Positions 34,939 to 46,006 of a stretch of 50,455 bases of DNA are shown here, piece by piece. The DNA comes from Ezakiella coagulans. Its GTDB lineage: Bacteria > Bacillota > Clostridia > Tissierellales > Peptoniphilaceae. Within the stretch, counting starts at the first letter, position 1. The number at the start of each line of letters is the position of its first letter. The stretch lies in contig NZ_QEKV01000011.1 in the NCBI RefSeq assembly GCF_003096635.1, positions 1 through 50,455 on the forward strand. The letters are read 5' to 3'. The position numbers and the translations under genes were made by a program. The notes below the pieces were generated by a model, which was not told the origin of the DNA, searched no databases, and saw only the letters and a program-made list of their open reading frames with translations.

Positions 34939-34967
34939 TTCCAAATACTACTTTTTTATGCTATAAT
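34939..34967 (+). promoter_or_regulatory. Promoter of the yitT-like gene
   Basis: TTCCAA (34939-34944), 17-base spacer, and an extended -10 TGCTATAAT (34959-34967). Confidence 0.6.
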
Positions 34968-34986
34968 AGTTGAAGAGGTGATTCAT

Positions 34987-35847
34987 TTGAAGAAATATAT
35001 GACAAAAGACTCAATAAAGAGTTATCTACTTATTTTAATCGGTATTACAATGGTTGCTTGTGGCGTCCATTTCTTCCACTCACCGTTTCACTTGGCAGTC
35101 GGCGGAGCATATGGTATTGGTATTGTATTTTCTGAATTTACCGGTCTCCAACCGGGAGACATAATGCTAATTGTAAATGGTGTTTTATTTGTTCTCGCAT
35201 TTTTACTTATCGGCGCATCATTCGGTATAAAAACTATACTAGCAAGTCTTGGTACTTCCGGTATAGTTAAAGTATTGGAATTTATCGCTCCAAATCCGCA
35301 AAGTTTATCCGGCGATATAATGCTTGATTTGATTTGTGGTGTAATTTTGTCCGCAATCGGAATTGGAATAGTCTTTAATCAAGGCGCTTCAACCGGTGGA
35401 ACAGATATTCTCGGTAAAATTGTAAACAAATTTACCGGAATCGACATCGGTAAAGCCGTTCTATATTGCGACTTTTTAATTACACTTGGAGCAACCTTGG
35501 CATACGGACCAAAAACCGGACTTTATTCCCTATTCGGCGTAGTTATAAACGGTCTAATTATTGACTATGTAATTGACGGCATGAATATAGCGAAAGAAGT
35601 AACTATTGTTGCTGATGATCCTACTCCAATTGTTCATTTCATACACAACGAATTAATTAAAACTTGTACACTTTACGATGCTCACGGTGCTTATAGCGGC
35701 AAACCGAAACAAGTTATAGTGACTATACTGGATAGAAGAAGTTATGTACAACTAAAAGATTTCTTAAAGTCCTCCGACCAAAAAATATTTACATGGATAA
35801 AGAATTCATCTGAAGTTCACGGAGAAGGCTTTAGACCTATAGAATAA
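34987..35847 (+). CDS. YitT family membrane protein
   Basis: 286 residues. Five or so hydrophobic segments in the first 200 residues form the YitT/DUF161 membrane domain (AVGGAYGIGIVFSEFTGLQPGD and GIVFNQGASTGGTDILGKI are typical), followed by the cytosolic DUF2179 domain of about 80 residues. The function of the family is not known with certainty. TTG at 34987 is taken as start because GAGGTG lies just before it; the upstream GTG is part of that site. Single gene with its own promoter and terminator, divergent from the malic enzyme gene. Confidence 0.88.
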   Translation: MKKYMTKDSIKSYLLILIGITMVACGVHFFHSPFHLAVGGAYGIGIVFSEFTGLQPGDIMLIVNGVLFVLAFLLIGASFGIKTILASLGTSGIVKVLEFIAPNPQSLSGDIMLDLICGVILSAIGIGIVFNQGASTGGTDILGKIVNKFTGIDIGKAVLYCDFLITLGATLAYGPKTGLYSLFGVVINGLIIDYVIDGMNIAKEVTIVADDPTPIVHFIHNELIKTCTLYDAHGAYSGKPKQVIVTILDRRSYVQLKDFLKSSDQKIFTWIKNSSEVHGEGFRPIE

Positions 35848-35849
35848 CA

Positions 35850-35897
35850 AAAAGCATGATTGAATTTACAAAATGTAAATCATCATGCTTTTATTTT
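35850..35897 (+). terminator. Terminator of the yitT-like gene
   Basis: AAAAGCATGAT (35850-35860) and ATCATGCTTTT (35882-35892) form an 11-bp stem with a second inner TTTACA/TGTAAA stem, followed by ATTTTTT. Confidence 0.8.
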
Positions 35898-35972
35898 TTA
35901 CTCATTACGAAAATTACTCCTAACTATGTTCCACAAGTTACAATTTCCGCCTTTATATATATCAAAAATTTT

Positions 35973-36479
35973 CTACTTATCACCAAAGAATTTTGAATAT
36001 ATATTTTTTTCACGTGACTGTATTTCGTCAATCGATACATTTGATTTTAGTGCTTCTCTTTCTTTTATGTCTTCTACCTTGTAGGAACCATCCTTATCTT
36101 TACTGATTTTTACGAGTGCAATGCTCTTGACACTCTTCTCTTCCCCTTTATATATCTCTATATAACAAGTGTCAGAAATATCAACTTCCGGCTTCCACCA
36201 AAATTCATCTCCGGAATTTAGTTTCAAACTTTTCACAAACTCGTGCGGACTTTTTAAAAATACATATCCTTCTTTTGTTTCAACGAAATACTTTTCGTTT
36301 TCGCCAAGCAATCTAAACCCTGTGTTTAAATCAAAATCAACTACCGCAAAATGCGGATTGTTTTCAAAATTATCCACTGAAAGCTCCGTCTCTTTTCCAA
36401 ATATACCGTCTGATTTTCCGCACGACGTTATAATAAGACTCACGATAATAAGCATTAAAAGTAAATTATTCTTTTTCAT
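35973..36479 (-). CDS. Predicted lipoprotein of unknown function
   Basis: 168 residues from the ATG at 36479 (MKKNNLLLMLIIVSLIITSCG). A basic start, a hydrophobic core and the lipobox ITSC mark a type II signal peptide, so the mature protein is anchored in the membrane outer face by its lipidated Cys. The mature part is acidic and charged, with no domain I recognise. GGAGG lies just upstream. Alone between the yitT-like gene (convergent) and the DUF4177 gene; no context suggests a role. Confidence 0.75.
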   Translation of the reverse strand: MKKNNLLLMLIIVSLIITSCGKSDGIFGKETELSVDNFENNPHFAVVDFDLNTGFRLLGENEKYFVETKEGYVFLKSPHEFVKSLKLNSGDEFWWKPEVDISDTCYIEIYKGEEKSVKSIALVKISKDKDGSYKVEDIKEREALKSNVSIDEIQSREKNIYSKFFGDK

Positions 36480-36570
36480 AATAAACATCCTCCACTATAT
36501 TAATTGTTGTTAACATAACTGCAACTATTCTTTTCTTAAAAAATAAAAGACCTATCTAAATGTTTTTAAA

Positions 36571-36774
36571 TTACTTATTTATCTTAAAAACAATCGTATA
36601 ATTAAGAAGAGTTCCAATTCCAGTTTTCTCATTTCCGACCGGAACTATTTGAACCAATTCATAACCTTCTTCAGCTTTTTCTGCGATGATTTTCTTGCAT
36701 TCTTCAAAAGTATCTGTTCGACCGGCTCTCAAGCCACCTTTTATAGGTACTTCTACAAATTCGTATTTAAACAT
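36571..36774 (-). CDS. DUF4177-domain small protein
   Basis: 67 residues matching the pattern of the DUF4177 family: a KYEFVEVP start, a helix (ECKKIIAEKAEEGYELVQIVP) and a C-terminal strand (YTIVFKINK). The family is widespread in Firmicutes and has no established function. GGAGGGGG precedes the ATG, and a good promoter lies at 36810-36838. A single-gene transcript between the lipoprotein gene and rpoC. Confidence 0.8.
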   Translation of the reverse strand: MFKYEFVEVPIKGGLRAGRTDTFEECKKIIAEKAEEGYELVQIVPVGNEKTGIGTLLNYTIVFKINK

Positions 36775-36809
36775 TTTTCCCCCTCCATATGTAAAATCTA
36801 TTTAACTTT

Positions 36810-36838
36810 ATTATACTCCACTAAAAATATATAATCAA
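36810..36838 (-). promoter_or_regulatory. Promoter of the DUF4177 gene
   Basis: Minus-strand TTGATT (36838-36833), 17-base spacer and TATAAT (36815-36810). Confidence 0.65.
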
Positions 36839-36876
36839 ATTTACATCATTCTAATTTTATTTTCTTAAAAACTTAA

Positions 36877-36916
36877 AAAAAAGACTCTTTTAAAATCAAT
36901 TAAAAGAGTCTTTTTT
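36877..36916 (-). terminator. rpoBC terminator
   Basis: A 17-bp perfect stem (36877-36893 with 36900-36916), core GACTCTTTTAA, with A6/T6 ends; it starts two bases after the rpoC stop. Confidence 0.88.
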
Positions 36917-36917
36917 A

Positions 36918-39900
36918 CTACATACCTTTATCTTCTTTGTCCTGTCTTCTTAGTTCTCTCAATATTTCAGTCATTGAAAGGTCACCTAAAATTTCAGGTT
37001 CTTCGATTCTTTCTTCAGGTTCTTCATGTTCTTTTATATATAGAGGATCATCTTCCGCAAGTGGAACTTTTACATTCATATATCTCTTCATACCTGTTCC
37101 TGCAGGGATTGTCATACCGATAATAACATTTTCCTTGAGTCCTACGAGGTGGTCTTCCTTACCTTTTATTGCTGCATCCGCCAAGATTCTTGTAGTTTCT
37201 TGGAATGATGCTGCGGATAAGAACGAGTCAGTTGCAAGAGATGCTTTTGTAATTCCGAGGAGTGCTCTTTCACCTGTTGCAGGAATCTTTCCTTCAGCTT
37301 GAAGTTCCTTGTTTTGTTCTCTGAATTCATAGAGCGAAACAAGTGTGCCCGGAATGAATGTGCTGTCTCCGGCATCATCAATTCTCACACGTGATAGCAT
37401 TTGTCTAATGATGATTTCAACGTGCTTGTCGTTGATATCAACCCCTGACATTCTATATGTTCTTTGAACTTCCTTAACAATATATCTTTCAACGCCTTTG
37501 ACGCCTTCGATTTTAAATATATCGTGCGGGTTAATAGAACCTTCTGTGAGCGGATCTCCCGCATTCACAACGTCACCTTCGTGAACCTTTAGAGTCGAAC
37601 CGAAAGCAATTTGATATACTTTGGATTCTTCTTCATTTTCAACTATAACTTCACGTTTCTTTTCGTCGCCCGCAAGTGTAACTTTTCCTGAGATTTCAGT
37701 TATAACAGCAACCCCTTTAGGTTTTCTTGCTTCGAAAAGTTCTTCAACTCTCGGCAAACCTTGAGTGATGTCGTCAGCCTTAGCAACACCGCCGGAGTGA
37801 ATAGTTCTCATAGTAAGCTGAGTTCCAGGTTCCCCGATTGATTGTGCTGCAACAATACCGACTGCTTCTCCGATGTCAACTCTGTTTCCATTTGCAAGGT
37901 TTTTACCATAACATTTAGAACATACACCATGTTTTGCATTACATTGAAGAACAGATCTGACTTTAACGCTTTCGATTCCAATATCTTGGATATGTTTTGC
38001 CATTTTTTCAGTTATTAGTTCATCTGTTGTACAGATGACTTCACCGGTATTAGGGTCCACAATATCTTCAAAAGGATATCTTCCTTCAAGTCTGTCTTTC
38101 AATTCTTCAATGACTTCATTTCCGTCTTTAAAGGTTGTGATTTCGATATAACCGTCTGTGTGACAGTCGTCTTCACGAACGATAACATCTTGAGAAACGT
38201 CTACCAAACGACGTGTCAAATATCCTGCGTCAGCAGTCTTTAGAGCCGTATCGGAAAGTCCTTTTCTAGTACCGTGTGATGAAATAAAGAATTCCATAAC
38301 CGAAAGTCCTTCACGGAAGTTTGACTTGATTGGGATTTCAACAGTCTTACCTGTTGAAGATGCCATAAGTCCACGCATACCTCCGAGCTGTCTGATTTGG
38401 TTCTTAGAACCACGAGCTCCGGATGTTGCCATCAAATAGATGTTGTTGTCGTGTGGCAAAACATTCATAAGTTCGTCTGTAACCTTATCAGTTGCATCGT
38501 TCCAAATATCGATTACTTGAGAATATCTTTCTTCTTCAGACATTCTACCACGTCTATATAATTTTTGAACTTTATCAACTTCTTTTTGTGCTTCATCTAT
38601 AATGCTTTGCTTTGTTTCAGGAACTGTAACGTCACTCATAGAAACCGATATAGCTGATAGTGTTGAATATTTATAACCTGTAGCCTTGATATAGTCAAGA
38701 ACTTCAGCAGTTATATTGTTTCCATGTTTATTGAAGCATGCATCAATGATTGAAACAAGACCTTTCTTATTTACAACCTTGTCTACTTCCAAACTGAACG
38801 GATCTTTTTCTCTGTCGACAAATCCTAAGTCTTGCGGAATTCTTTGGTTGAAAATAAATCTTCCGCATGTTGATTCGACCGTTTTAAATCTGCCATCTTC
38901 AAGATAAACTCTAACTCTAACTCTGTCTTGAAGCGTTATCTTTCTATTAAATAGAGCGACAATCATTTCATCGTAGTCTTTGAATGAGTGAATTTCATCT
39001 TGTGGTGTAAATCTATCCATTGTGAGATAGAAGCAGCCAAGAACCATGTCTTGTGATGGAGCTGTGATCGGCTTACCGTCCTTCGGTGCTAAAATATTGT
39101 TTGTTGAAAGCATCATAAGTCTTGCTTCCGCTTGTGCTTCAACAGAAAGCGGAAGGTGAACAGCCATTTGGTCTCCGTCGAAGTCAGCGTTAAACGGTGT
39201 ACATACGAGCGGATGAAGCTTTATAGCCTTTCCTTCAACGAGCACCGGTTCAAATGCTTGAATACCAAGTCTGTGAAGTGTCGGGGCACGGTTCAATAGT
39301 ACCGGGTGATCCTTGATAACCTTTTCAAGTTCATCCCAAACTTCACTGTCCATTCTTTCAATCATACGTTTTGCATTTTTAATATTGTGAGCCTTCTTAG
39401 ACTTCACAAGTTCATGCATTACAAAAGGTTTGAAGAGTTCAAGTGCCATTGTCTTCGGAAGTCCGCATTGATAGAACTTGAGTTCAGGTCCTACAACAAT
39501 TACGGAACGTCCTGAATAGTCTACACGTTTTCCAAGAAGGTTTTGACGGAAACGTCCTTGTTTACCCTTTAACATATCATTCAAACTCTTAAGCGGTCTG
39601 TTTCCAGGACCTGTGACAGGTCTTCCGCGTCTACCGTTGTCTATCAAAGCGTCAACAGCTTCTTGTAGCATTCTCTTTTCGTTCCTTACGATAATTTCAG
39701 GTGCTCCAAGTTCCAAGAGTCTTTTTAATCTATTATTTCTATTAATTACACGTCTATATAAATCATTTAAGTCCGAAGTTGCAAAACGTCCCCCGTCAAG
39801 TTCTACCATAGGTCTTAAATCAGGCGGTATAACAGGAAGTGCGTCAAGTATCATCCATTCCGGTCTGTTTCCACTTAATCTGAATGCTTCAACAACTTCA

Positions 39901-40529
39901 AGACGTCTTGTAATTCTTACTCTCTTTTGTCCGGTTGCTCCGACAAGTTCTTCTTTTAATTCCTTTGATATTTTTTCAGGGTCAACTTCCATCAAAAGTT
40001 CTTTGATTGCTTCAGCGCCCATTCCGGCTCTGAATCCTCCCGGGAACTTCTTTGAATATTCGTCATATTCCTGTTCTGTCAAAAGCTCTTGTTTTACAAG
40101 ATTTGTTTCGCCTGGATCAAGTACGACATAGTTCGCAAAATATAGAACCTTCTCAAGATTTCTCGGACTCATATCCAAAATAAGTCCCATTCTTGAAGGA
40201 ATACCTTTGAAATACCATATATGTGAACACGGAGAAGCAAGTTCTATGTGTCCCATTCTTTCACGACGAACTTTTGCCTTTGTTACTTCCACTCCGCATC
40301 TATCGCAGACTACCCCCTTGTAACGAATTCTCTTATACTTACCACAATGACATTCCCAGTCTTTAGTAGGTCCGAAAATTCTTTCGCAGAAAAGGCCCTC
40401 TTTTTCAGGTTTAAGTGTCCTGTAATTTATGGTCTCCGGCTTTTTTACCTCGCCATAAGACCATGAACGGATTTTTTCCGGAGATGCGAGTCCAATTTTT
40501 ATTGATTCAAAATTTTCTGTTTCGAACAA
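36918..40529 (-). CDS. rpoC: DNA-directed RNA polymerase subunit beta'
   Basis: 1203-residue largest subunit of RNA polymerase. The N-terminal zinc site is [20 protein letters not shown] (about 60-80). The catalytic Mg-binding loop NADFDGDQM lies near residue 450, the bridge-helix and trigger-loop regions follow, and a second zinc site is in [11 protein letters not shown]. Start is TTG ([20 protein letters not shown]) with GGGAGGGC upstream. It begins 15 bases after rpoB. Length is typical of Clostridia. Confidence 0.98.
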   Translation of the reverse strand: MFETENFESIKIGLASPEKIRSWSYGEVKKPETINYRTLKPEKEGLFCERIFGPTKDWECHCGKYKRIRYKGVVCDRCGVEVTKAKVRRERMGHIELASPCSHIWYFKGIPSRMGLILDMSPRNLEKVLYFANYVVLDPGETNLVKQELLTEQEYDEYSKKFPGGFRAGMGAEAIKELLMEVDPEKISKELKEELVGATGQKRVRITRRLEVVEAFRLSGNRPEWMILDALPVIPPDLRPMVELDGGRFATSDLNDLYRRVINRNNRLKRLLELGAPEIIVRNEKRMLQEAVDALIDNGRRGRPVTGPGNRPLKSLNDMLKGKQGRFRQNLLGKRVDYSGRSVIVVGPELKFYQCGLPKTMALELFKPFVMHELVKSKKAHNIKNAKRMIERMDSEVWDELEKVIKDHPVLLNRAPTLHRLGIQAFEPVLVEGKAIKLHPLVCTPFNADFDGDQMAVHLPLSVEAQAEARLMMLSTNNILAPKDGKPITAPSQDMVLGCFYLTMDRFTPQDEIHSFKDYDEMIVALFNRKITLQDRVRVRVYLEDGRFKTVESTCGRFIFNQRIPQDLGFVDREKDPFSLEVDKVVNKKGLVSIIDACFNKHGNNITAEVLDYIKATGYKYSTLSAISVSMSDVTVPETKQSIIDEAQKEVDKVQKLYRRGRMSEEERYSQVIDIWNDATDKVTDELMNVLPHDNNIYLMATSGARGSKNQIRQLGGMRGLMASSTGKTVEIPIKSNFREGLSVMEFFISSHGTRKGLSDTALKTADAGYLTRRLVDVSQDVIVREDDCHTDGYIEITTFKDGNEVIEELKDRLEGRYPFEDIVDPNTGEVICTTDELITEKMAKHIQDIGIESVKVRSVLQCNAKHGVCSKCYGKNLANGNRVDIGEAVGIVAAQSIGEPGTQLTMRTIHSGGVAKADDITQGLPRVEELFEARKPKGVAVITEISGKVTLAGDEKKREVIVENEEESKVYQIAFGSTLKVHEGDVVNAGDPLTEGSINPHDIFKIEGVKGVERYIVKEVQRTYRMSGVDINDKHVEIIIRQMLSRVRIDDAGDSTFIPGTLVSLYEFREQNKELQAEGKIPATGERALLGITKASLATDSFLSAASFQETTRILADAAIKGKEDHLVGLKENVIIGMTIPAGTGMKRYMNVKVPLAEDDPLYIKEHEEPEERIEEPEILGDLSMTEILRELRRQDKEDKGM

Positions 40530-40544
40530 ATTATGCCCTCCCTT

Positions 40545-43500
40545 TTATTCTGATTCATCTTCATCAAAATATTCCAAGTCATCATCGACTTCGTAGTCAT
40601 AGCTTTCGTCGCTATCGTCTTCTTGTTCCTTCAAATCATCTAGACTTACTTCTTTTTCATCTTCATCGGAATCTTCAAGTCCGTAATCTGAATAAGAGCT
40701 AATTGAACTCATTTCATTTGTAATTTCATTTAAGTCAGTCGGTTCATCGTCCAAATACTCTTTTAATTCTATTTCATTTTTATTTTCATCCAAAACTTTA
40801 ACATCAAGTGCGAGGGATTGAAGTTCTTTGATTAAAACCTTGAAACTTTCAGGAATTCCCGGTTCAGGAATATTTTCACCCTTTACAATTGCTTCATAAG
40901 TCTTAACACGTCCAACAATATCGTCGGATTTTACAGTTAACATTTCTTGAAGCACGTGGCTTGCACCGTAACCTTCAAGAGCCCAAACTTCCATTTCCCC
41001 GAATCTTTGACCACCGAATTGCGCTTTACCTCCGAGTGGTTGTTGTGTAACAAGTGAGTATGGTCCTGTTGAACGAGCGTGAATCTTTTCGTCGACCATG
41101 TGGTGGAGTTTAACCATATACATGTATCCGACCGTTGCAGGTCTGTCAAAAGGAAGACCTGTCCTTCCATCTCTAACTTCAATCATACCCGTCTTCGGAT
41201 AGCCCGCTTCTTCGAGCGATTCGATTATGTCATTTTCATTTGCCCCGTCAAAAACAGGTGTTTCAACATAGATGCCGAGTTTCTTTGCAGCAAGTCCCAA
41301 GTGAACTTCCAAAACTTGTCCAAGGTTCATACGTGACGGAATACCTTGAGGATTCAAGCAAATTTGAAGTGGTGTGCCGTCCGGTAAATATGGCATATCT
41401 TCTTCAGGAAGAATCCTTGAAATAACACCCTTGTTTCCGTGGCGTCCGCACATCTTGTCTCCGACCATAATCTTTCTCTTTGTTGCAACATAAACTCTTA
41501 CACTTCTATTTACTCCCGGTGGCAATTCGTCTCCGGCTTCTCTTGTATAATTTCTAACATCGACAACAATTCCTGTTTCGCCGTGTGGAACTTTTAAAGA
41601 AGTGTCTCTTACTTCTCTTGCTTTTTCACCGAAAATTGCTCTTAAAAGTCTTTCTTCAGGTGCAAGTTCTGTTTCGCCCTTAGGCGTAACCTTTCCAACA
41701 AGGAAATCTCCGGATGTTACTTCGGCACCGATTCTAATAATGCCTTCTTCATCCAAATCTTTGAGCATATCTTCGCCGACATTCGGAATGTCTCTCGTAA
41801 TTTCTTCAGGTCCTAGTTTTGTATCTCTCGAATCGAGTTCGTATTCTTCAATATGAACTGAGGTGAGAACGTCGTCAACTACAAGCTTTTCATTAATCAA
41901 AATAGCGTCTTCGTAGTTGTAGCCTTCCCAAGTCATAAATCCGATAAGCACGTTTTTACCGATTGCCATTTCTCCGCCGTTTGTTGACGGACCGTCGGCA
42001 ATAACATCTCCCTTTTCAACTCTTTCACCCTCATGAACGATAGGACGTTGATTCAAAGTTGTACCTTGGTTTGAACGGATAAACTTGCTTATAGAATATG
42101 AATCTTTCTTTCCGTCGTCTGTTGCAATAACAATTCCTGTTGAGTCAACAGATTCGACAACTCCGGCGTTTTTCGCAATAATAACCACACCCGAGTCAAC
42201 TGCAGCTTTGTATTCAATACCCGTTCCAACAATAGGTGCCTCTGTTGTGATAAGAGGAACCGCTTGACGTTGCATGTTTGCACCCATAAGTGCACGTTTT
42301 GCGTCGTCTTTTTCAAGGAACGGTATAAGAGCTGTACCAACCGATACGATTTGTTTAGGTGAAACGTCCATATAATCGACATCTTCTCTCTTAAATACGT
42401 CGATTATCCCCTTGTGTCCACGTGCAACAACTCTATCTTCAATAAATCTGCCATTTTCATCAAGTTTTTCATTTGATTGTGCGATGACCATTTCGTCTTC
42501 TTCATCCGCCATCAAATAATCTATTTCATCGGTTACAAGGCCTTCCGGCTTTCTAACCTTTCTGTATGGTGCTTCAATAAAACCATATTCATTTATCCTT
42601 GCATATGTTGTAAGCGAAGTCATAAGACCGATGTTCGGGCCTTCAGGCGTTTCAATAGGACACATTCTGCCGTAGTGAGAGTTGTGAACGTCTCTTACTT
42701 CAAAGCCTGCTCTATCTCTTGAAAGTCCGCCAGGTCCAAGAGCTGACATCTTTCTTTTGTGAGTAAGTTCTGACAAAGGATTTGTTTGGTCCATGAATTG
42801 TGAAAGTTGCGATGAACCGAAAAATTCCTTAATGCTTGCAACTAGAGGTCTGATGTTAATAAGCGCTTGAGGAGTTGCGTAGTCCATATCTTGAATCGTC
42901 ATTCTTTCTCTTACAACTCTCTCCATTCTTGAAAGTCCAATTCTGAATTGGTTTTGTAAAAGTTCCCCGACGCATCTGATTCTACGATTTGCCAAATGGT
43001 CAATATCATCAGTATTTCCCACTCCATCAAACAATAACAGTTCGTAGTTTACACTTGCCACAACATCTGAAATAAGAATATGTTTTGGGTAAAGCTTTCT
43101 ATAATTTTGTACTACAGCTTTTTCCAAATCTTCTTCTTCCAAAATATCCATCATTGCAGGATAATATACTTTTTCTTTTATTCCGTATTTTTCAAGATCT
43201 ATTTTGTCTTTAAATACTGCTGTGTCAACACACCAGTTTCCGACAACTTTAAGTTTTTTTCCGGCATGCAAAATAAACACAGAATTTATTCCTGCGTCTT
43301 CAATTCTCTTCGCATCTTCCGGTGTCAAAACTTGTCCTTCCTCATACAAAACTTCTCCTGTATTCGGATCGACAACATCTTCTGCAAGGGTTAAATTTTT
43401 TATTCTATTTGCTAAGCCCAACTTTTTATTGAGCTTATATCTTCCGACTTTTGCTAAATCATATCTTTTGTAGTCAAAAAACATATTGTACAAAAGACTT

Positions 43501-44252
43501 GTTGCTGATTCCTCTGTTGCAGGTTCTCCAGGTCTCAGTCTTTTATAAATTTCAATAACAGCTTCGCTCTTGTTCTTTGAAGGATCCTTTTCAAATGTTT
43601 TTTGTAGAACTTCAAAATCTCCAACCGCTTCTATAATATCCTCATTCGATTCTATTTCAAAAGCACGAAGAAGCGTCGTCAATGGAACCTTTCTGGTTCT
43701 GTCGACACGAACACTCAAGCTTCCCGTTGTATCCGTTTCATATTCAAGCCATGCCCCTCTATTAGGAATAACTTGTGCATTGACTTGCAAATTACCGTTT
43801 TTATCATAACTTGAAGTGTAGTAAGCACCAGGACTTCTTACAAGTTGGCTGACAATAACTCTTTCAGCACCATTAATAATAAAAGTCCCCGTCTTTGTCA
43901 TAAGAGGTAAATCTCCCATGAAAACTTCTTGTTCCTTGACTTCACCCGTTTCCTTATTTATAAGTCTAACCTTAGCACGAAGCCCTGCGGAATAGTTTGC
44001 ATCACGCATTCTTGCTTCAGATTCGGTATACTTAAGCTTGTCATCAAGTTTATAATCGACAAATTCCAGTATAAGATTTCCTGCGTAATCTTCAACCGGA
44101 CTAACATCGTCAAAAACTTCCTTTATTCCATATTTTATGAACCATTCGTAGGACTCTGTTTGGACTTCCAAAAGATTTGGCATATCTAGAGCTTCGTCGA
44201 TTCTGGAATAACTCATTCTTGTTCTTTTACCATACTGTACAGGATGTACCAT
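40545..44252 (-). CDS. rpoB: DNA-directed RNA polymerase subunit beta
   Basis: 1235-residue RNA polymerase beta subunit. The start [20 protein letters not shown] is the normal clostridial N-terminus, and GAGGGGTGAA precedes it. The rifampicin region ([20 protein letters not shown]) reads as the sensitive wild type. An acidic tail of about 80 residues ([20 protein letters not shown]) is longer than usual for beta. rpoB-rpoC are here transcribed from a dedicated promoter (44453-44481) with a long leader; rplJ-rplL are not upstream in this window. Confidence 0.98.
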   Translation of the reverse strand: MVHPVQYGKRTRMSYSRIDEALDMPNLLEVQTESYEWFIKYGIKEVFDDVSPVEDYAGNLILEFVDYKLDDKLKYTESEARMRDANYSAGLRAKVRLINKETGEVKEQEVFMGDLPLMTKTGTFIINGAERVIVSQLVRSPGAYYTSSYDKNGNLQVNAQVIPNRGAWLEYETDTTGSLSVRVDRTRKVPLTTLLRAFEIESNEDIIEAVGDFEVLQKTFEKDPSKNKSEAVIEIYKRLRPGEPATEESATSLLYNMFFDYKRYDLAKVGRYKLNKKLGLANRIKNLTLAEDVVDPNTGEVLYEEGQVLTPEDAKRIEDAGINSVFILHAGKKLKVVGNWCVDTAVFKDKIDLEKYGIKEKVYYPAMMDILEEEDLEKAVVQNYRKLYPKHILISDVVASVNYELLLFDGVGNTDDIDHLANRRIRCVGELLQNQFRIGLSRMERVVRERMTIQDMDYATPQALINIRPLVASIKEFFGSSQLSQFMDQTNPLSELTHKRKMSALGPGGLSRDRAGFEVRDVHNSHYGRMCPIETPEGPNIGLMTSLTTYARINEYGFIEAPYRKVRKPEGLVTDEIDYLMADEEDEMVIAQSNEKLDENGRFIEDRVVARGHKGIIDVFKREDVDYMDVSPKQIVSVGTALIPFLEKDDAKRALMGANMQRQAVPLITTEAPIVGTGIEYKAAVDSGVVIIAKNAGVVESVDSTGIVIATDDGKKDSYSISKFIRSNQGTTLNQRPIVHEGERVEKGDVIADGPSTNGGEMAIGKNVLIGFMTWEGYNYEDAILINEKLVVDDVLTSVHIEEYELDSRDTKLGPEEITRDIPNVGEDMLKDLDEEGIIRIGAEVTSGDFLVGKVTPKGETELAPEERLLRAIFGEKAREVRDTSLKVPHGETGIVVDVRNYTREAGDELPPGVNRSVRVYVATKRKIMVGDKMCGRHGNKGVISRILPEEDMPYLPDGTPLQICLNPQGIPSRMNLGQVLEVHLGLAAKKLGIYVETPVFDGANENDIIESLEEAGYPKTGMIEVRDGRTGLPFDRPATVGYMYMVKLHHMVDEKIHARSTGPYSLVTQQPLGGKAQFGGQRFGEMEVWALEGYGASHVLQEMLTVKSDDIVGRVKTYEAIVKGENIPEPGIPESFKVLIKELQSLALDVKVLDENKNEIELKEYLDDEPTDLNEITNEMSSISSYSDYGLEDSDEDEKEVSLDDLKEQEDDSDESYDYEVDDDLEYFDEDESE

Positions 44253-44447
44253 GTATTATATTCACCCCTCACAAAAATATATGAAACCAACCAAAAGACC
44301 GAAATAATTGCTTAACCGTCATAACTGACAAGTCGCCAAAAAACCGCTCCGGTCAAGTGCTACAGCAAAATTTATCTTTTGTCGGCTCCTTTCAATACAT
44401 AGCGGAATCTTAAAAAATAGTGAGAATAATCCACTTTTATATTCATC
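44253..44447 (-). other. Long 5' leader of rpoB
   Basis: About 195 transcribed bases between the rpoB promoter and start codon. It contains a mini-hairpin ACCG-GAG-CGGT followed by T6 (near 44345-44363), a possible GACCG/CGGTC longer pairing, and CAAAAGA complementary to TCTTTTG. It could be a feedback or antitermination leader. A 24-codon ORF starts almost at the transcription start but has no ribosome binding site. Confidence 0.4.
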
Positions 44448-44452
44448 TTCTT

Positions 44453-44481
44453 ATGATATCATAAAAAAATCACTTTGTCAA
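44453..44481 (-). promoter_or_regulatory. rpoBC promoter
   Basis: Minus-strand TTGACA (44481-44476), 17-base spacer and TATCAT (44458-44453), about 200 bases upstream of rpoB. Confidence 0.8.
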
Positions 44482-44522
44482 GCAAGTTTATGGCGTTTTT
44501 TAATATTTTTTTGTCTTCCCTC

Positions 44523-45284
44523 TTATTTTTTCCTATAACCCGCCATAATCTCTTCCAAAATTTCAGGACTGGTCTTCGGAGTGTATGATAGGGCGTTTGC
44601 TCCGGCATTTATCGTTGCCATAATATGTTCATCTGTATGTCCGCTCGTTGCAATTATTGGAAACTCATTTCCAACTATCTTCCTCACTTCCATCACAAGC
44701 TCAGGAGTGTTCTTCCCACCGGCTACATTTAAAATTCTAGCACCTGCCTCAATTTTACCCAATATATCATCATTTATGCTTGCAATAGTTGTGACAATTG
44801 GAATATCCACATATTCAGCCATAGCTTTTATAACCTCATTTTGCATCGGTGCATTTACAACAACACCGAAAGCCCCATGAAGTTCCGCCTGAAATGCAAT
44901 TTCTATAGCTCGCGGCCCTGACGTGATGCCTCCACCGACTCCAACAAAAACCGGAACCGGTGCGACATCAAGAATCGCTTTCGTTATCGAAAGTTCAGGC
45001 GTAAAAGGATAAACCGCCATAACAGCCTCTGCATTGTTGTTTCTAATAATTGCTACATCTGTAGTAAACATCAGACTCTTTATCCTTCTGCCCATAATAT
45101 TTATACCGGAACATCTATAAGCCGCTTCCGGCATCATTTGTACATGACGTCTCAAATTTGTTTCCACGCTCGGTATGTATCTTCTGGTCTTGTTGTCCAT
45201 ATCCATTACATTAACTATGCAATCGTCTTTTTCAATATCAGTGAAATCAAGTTCTTGTTCCTTTTCAATTTCTTTGTTTTTCAT
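44523..45284 (-). CDS. Predicted TIM-barrel protein, function unknown
   Basis: 253 residues from the ATG at 45284, with AAGGAGGGG directly upstream. After a charged N-terminal 20 residues, the chain alternates strands and helices in a TIM-barrel pattern. FVGVGGGITSGPRAIEIAFQ and the C-terminal IIATSGHTDEHIMATINAGANALSY resemble phosphate- or FMN-binding barrels. No catalytic motif lets me name a reaction. It follows the peroxiredoxin gene, but a terminator lies directly before its ribosome binding site, so transcription depends on readthrough or on a promoter inside the peroxiredoxin gene. Confidence 0.65.
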   Translation of the reverse strand: MKNKEIEKEQELDFTDIEKDDCIVNVMDMDNKTRRYIPSVETNLRRHVQMMPEAAYRCSGINIMGRRIKSLMFTTDVAIIRNNNAEAVMAVYPFTPELSITKAILDVAPVPVFVGVGGGITSGPRAIEIAFQAELHGAFGVVVNAPMQNEVIKAMAEYVDIPIVTTIASINDDILGKIEAGARILNVAGGKNTPELVMEVRKIVGNEFPIIATSGHTDEHIMATINAGANALSYTPKTSPEILEEIMAGYRKK

Positions 45285-45289
45285 ATTTC

Positions 45290-45328
45290 CCCTCCTTAAA
45301 AAATAAAAGCGTCCCATAAGGGACGCTT
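45290..45328 (-). terminator. Terminator after the peroxiredoxin gene
   Basis: AAGCGTCCC (45307-45315), loop ATAA, GGGACGCTT (45320-45328), then a T-run on the minus strand that merges into the ribosome binding site of the next gene. Confidence 0.8.
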
Positions 45329-45340
45329 AAAAATTAAAAC

Positions 45341-45925
45341 CTATAGTTTTCCAACCAAATCAATGCCCGGTGTTAAGGTATCATCGCCTGGTTGCCATTT
45401 TGCAGGGCAAACCTTATCGCCATGTTCGAAAACAAATTGGCTAGCTTCAACCTTTCTCAAAAGGCTTAAAGCATCACGGCCAATTCCCATGTCATGAATT
45501 TCATATGCGGAAACCTTTAAATCAGGATTAATAATGAATGTTCCTCTTAAATTTTGTCCTTCTTCAGGAACATAAACTCCGAACATTTCGCCGAGTTGTC
45601 TTGTTCTGTCTGAAAGCATTGTGTACTTGATTTTACCGATTGAAGGACTTGCATCTGCCCATGCTTTGTGAACAAATTCAGAGTCTGTTGAAACTGAGTA
45701 AATGTCGCATCCAATCTTTTGGAATTTTTCATAGTTTTCAGCCAAGTCTTCAAGTTCTGTAGGGCAAACGAATGTAAAATCTCCTGGATAGAAGAAAAAT
45801 ACACTCCATTTTCCTTTTAAATCATCCTTTGAAACTTCAAAGAACTCACCATCTTTATATGCAGTAACGGTGAAATCACCAATTTCTTGCCCAATCATAT
45901 TTTCAATAAATAAATCTGATAACAT
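45341..45925 (-). CDS. 2-Cys peroxiredoxin (AhpC/Prx1 type)
   Basis: 194-residue thiol peroxidase reducing hydrogen peroxide and organic hydroperoxides. Peroxidatic Cys54 lies in the TFVCPTELE motif and resolving Cys173 in KVCPAKWQPG, giving a typical 2-Cys enzyme. Start at the ATG at 45925 with AAGGAGG upstream; the longer frame has no such site. No ahpF or other reductase is adjacent, so thioredoxin or a distant reductase would recycle it. Relevant to an anaerobe exposed to oxygen. A 17-base palindrome (45948-45964) in the promoter region suggests regulation. Confidence 0.95.
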   Translation of the reverse strand: MLSDLFIENMIGQEIGDFTVTAYKDGEFFEVSKDDLKGKWSVFFFYPGDFTFVCPTELEDLAENYEKFQKIGCDIYSVSTDSEFVHKAWADASPSIGKIKYTMLSDRTRQLGEMFGVYVPEEGQNLRGTFIINPDLKVSAYEIHDMGIGRDALSLLRKVEASQFVFEHGDKVCPAKWQPGDDTLTPGIDLVGKL

Positions 45926-45947
45926 TTTTTCCTCCTTAATATTAATT

Positions 45948-45964
45948 ATGGTTATAACAACCAT
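45948..45964. promoter_or_regulatory. Inverted repeat at the peroxiredoxin promoter
   Basis: Minus strand ATGGTTGTTATAACCAT has 6-bp arms around GTTAT and includes a TATAAC that could be the -10. It does not match the PerR box well. A peroxide- or redox-responsive operator is possible. Confidence 0.4.
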
Positions 45965-46006
45965 TCCATTAATATATATACCCCCAAAAAAACAATTTAA
46001 ACAAAT

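Noticed and set aside
44369-44446. Short ORF (24 codons) in the rpoB leader
   Set aside because: It would start within a few bases of the transcript 5' end without a ribosome binding site; its composition gives no support for translation.
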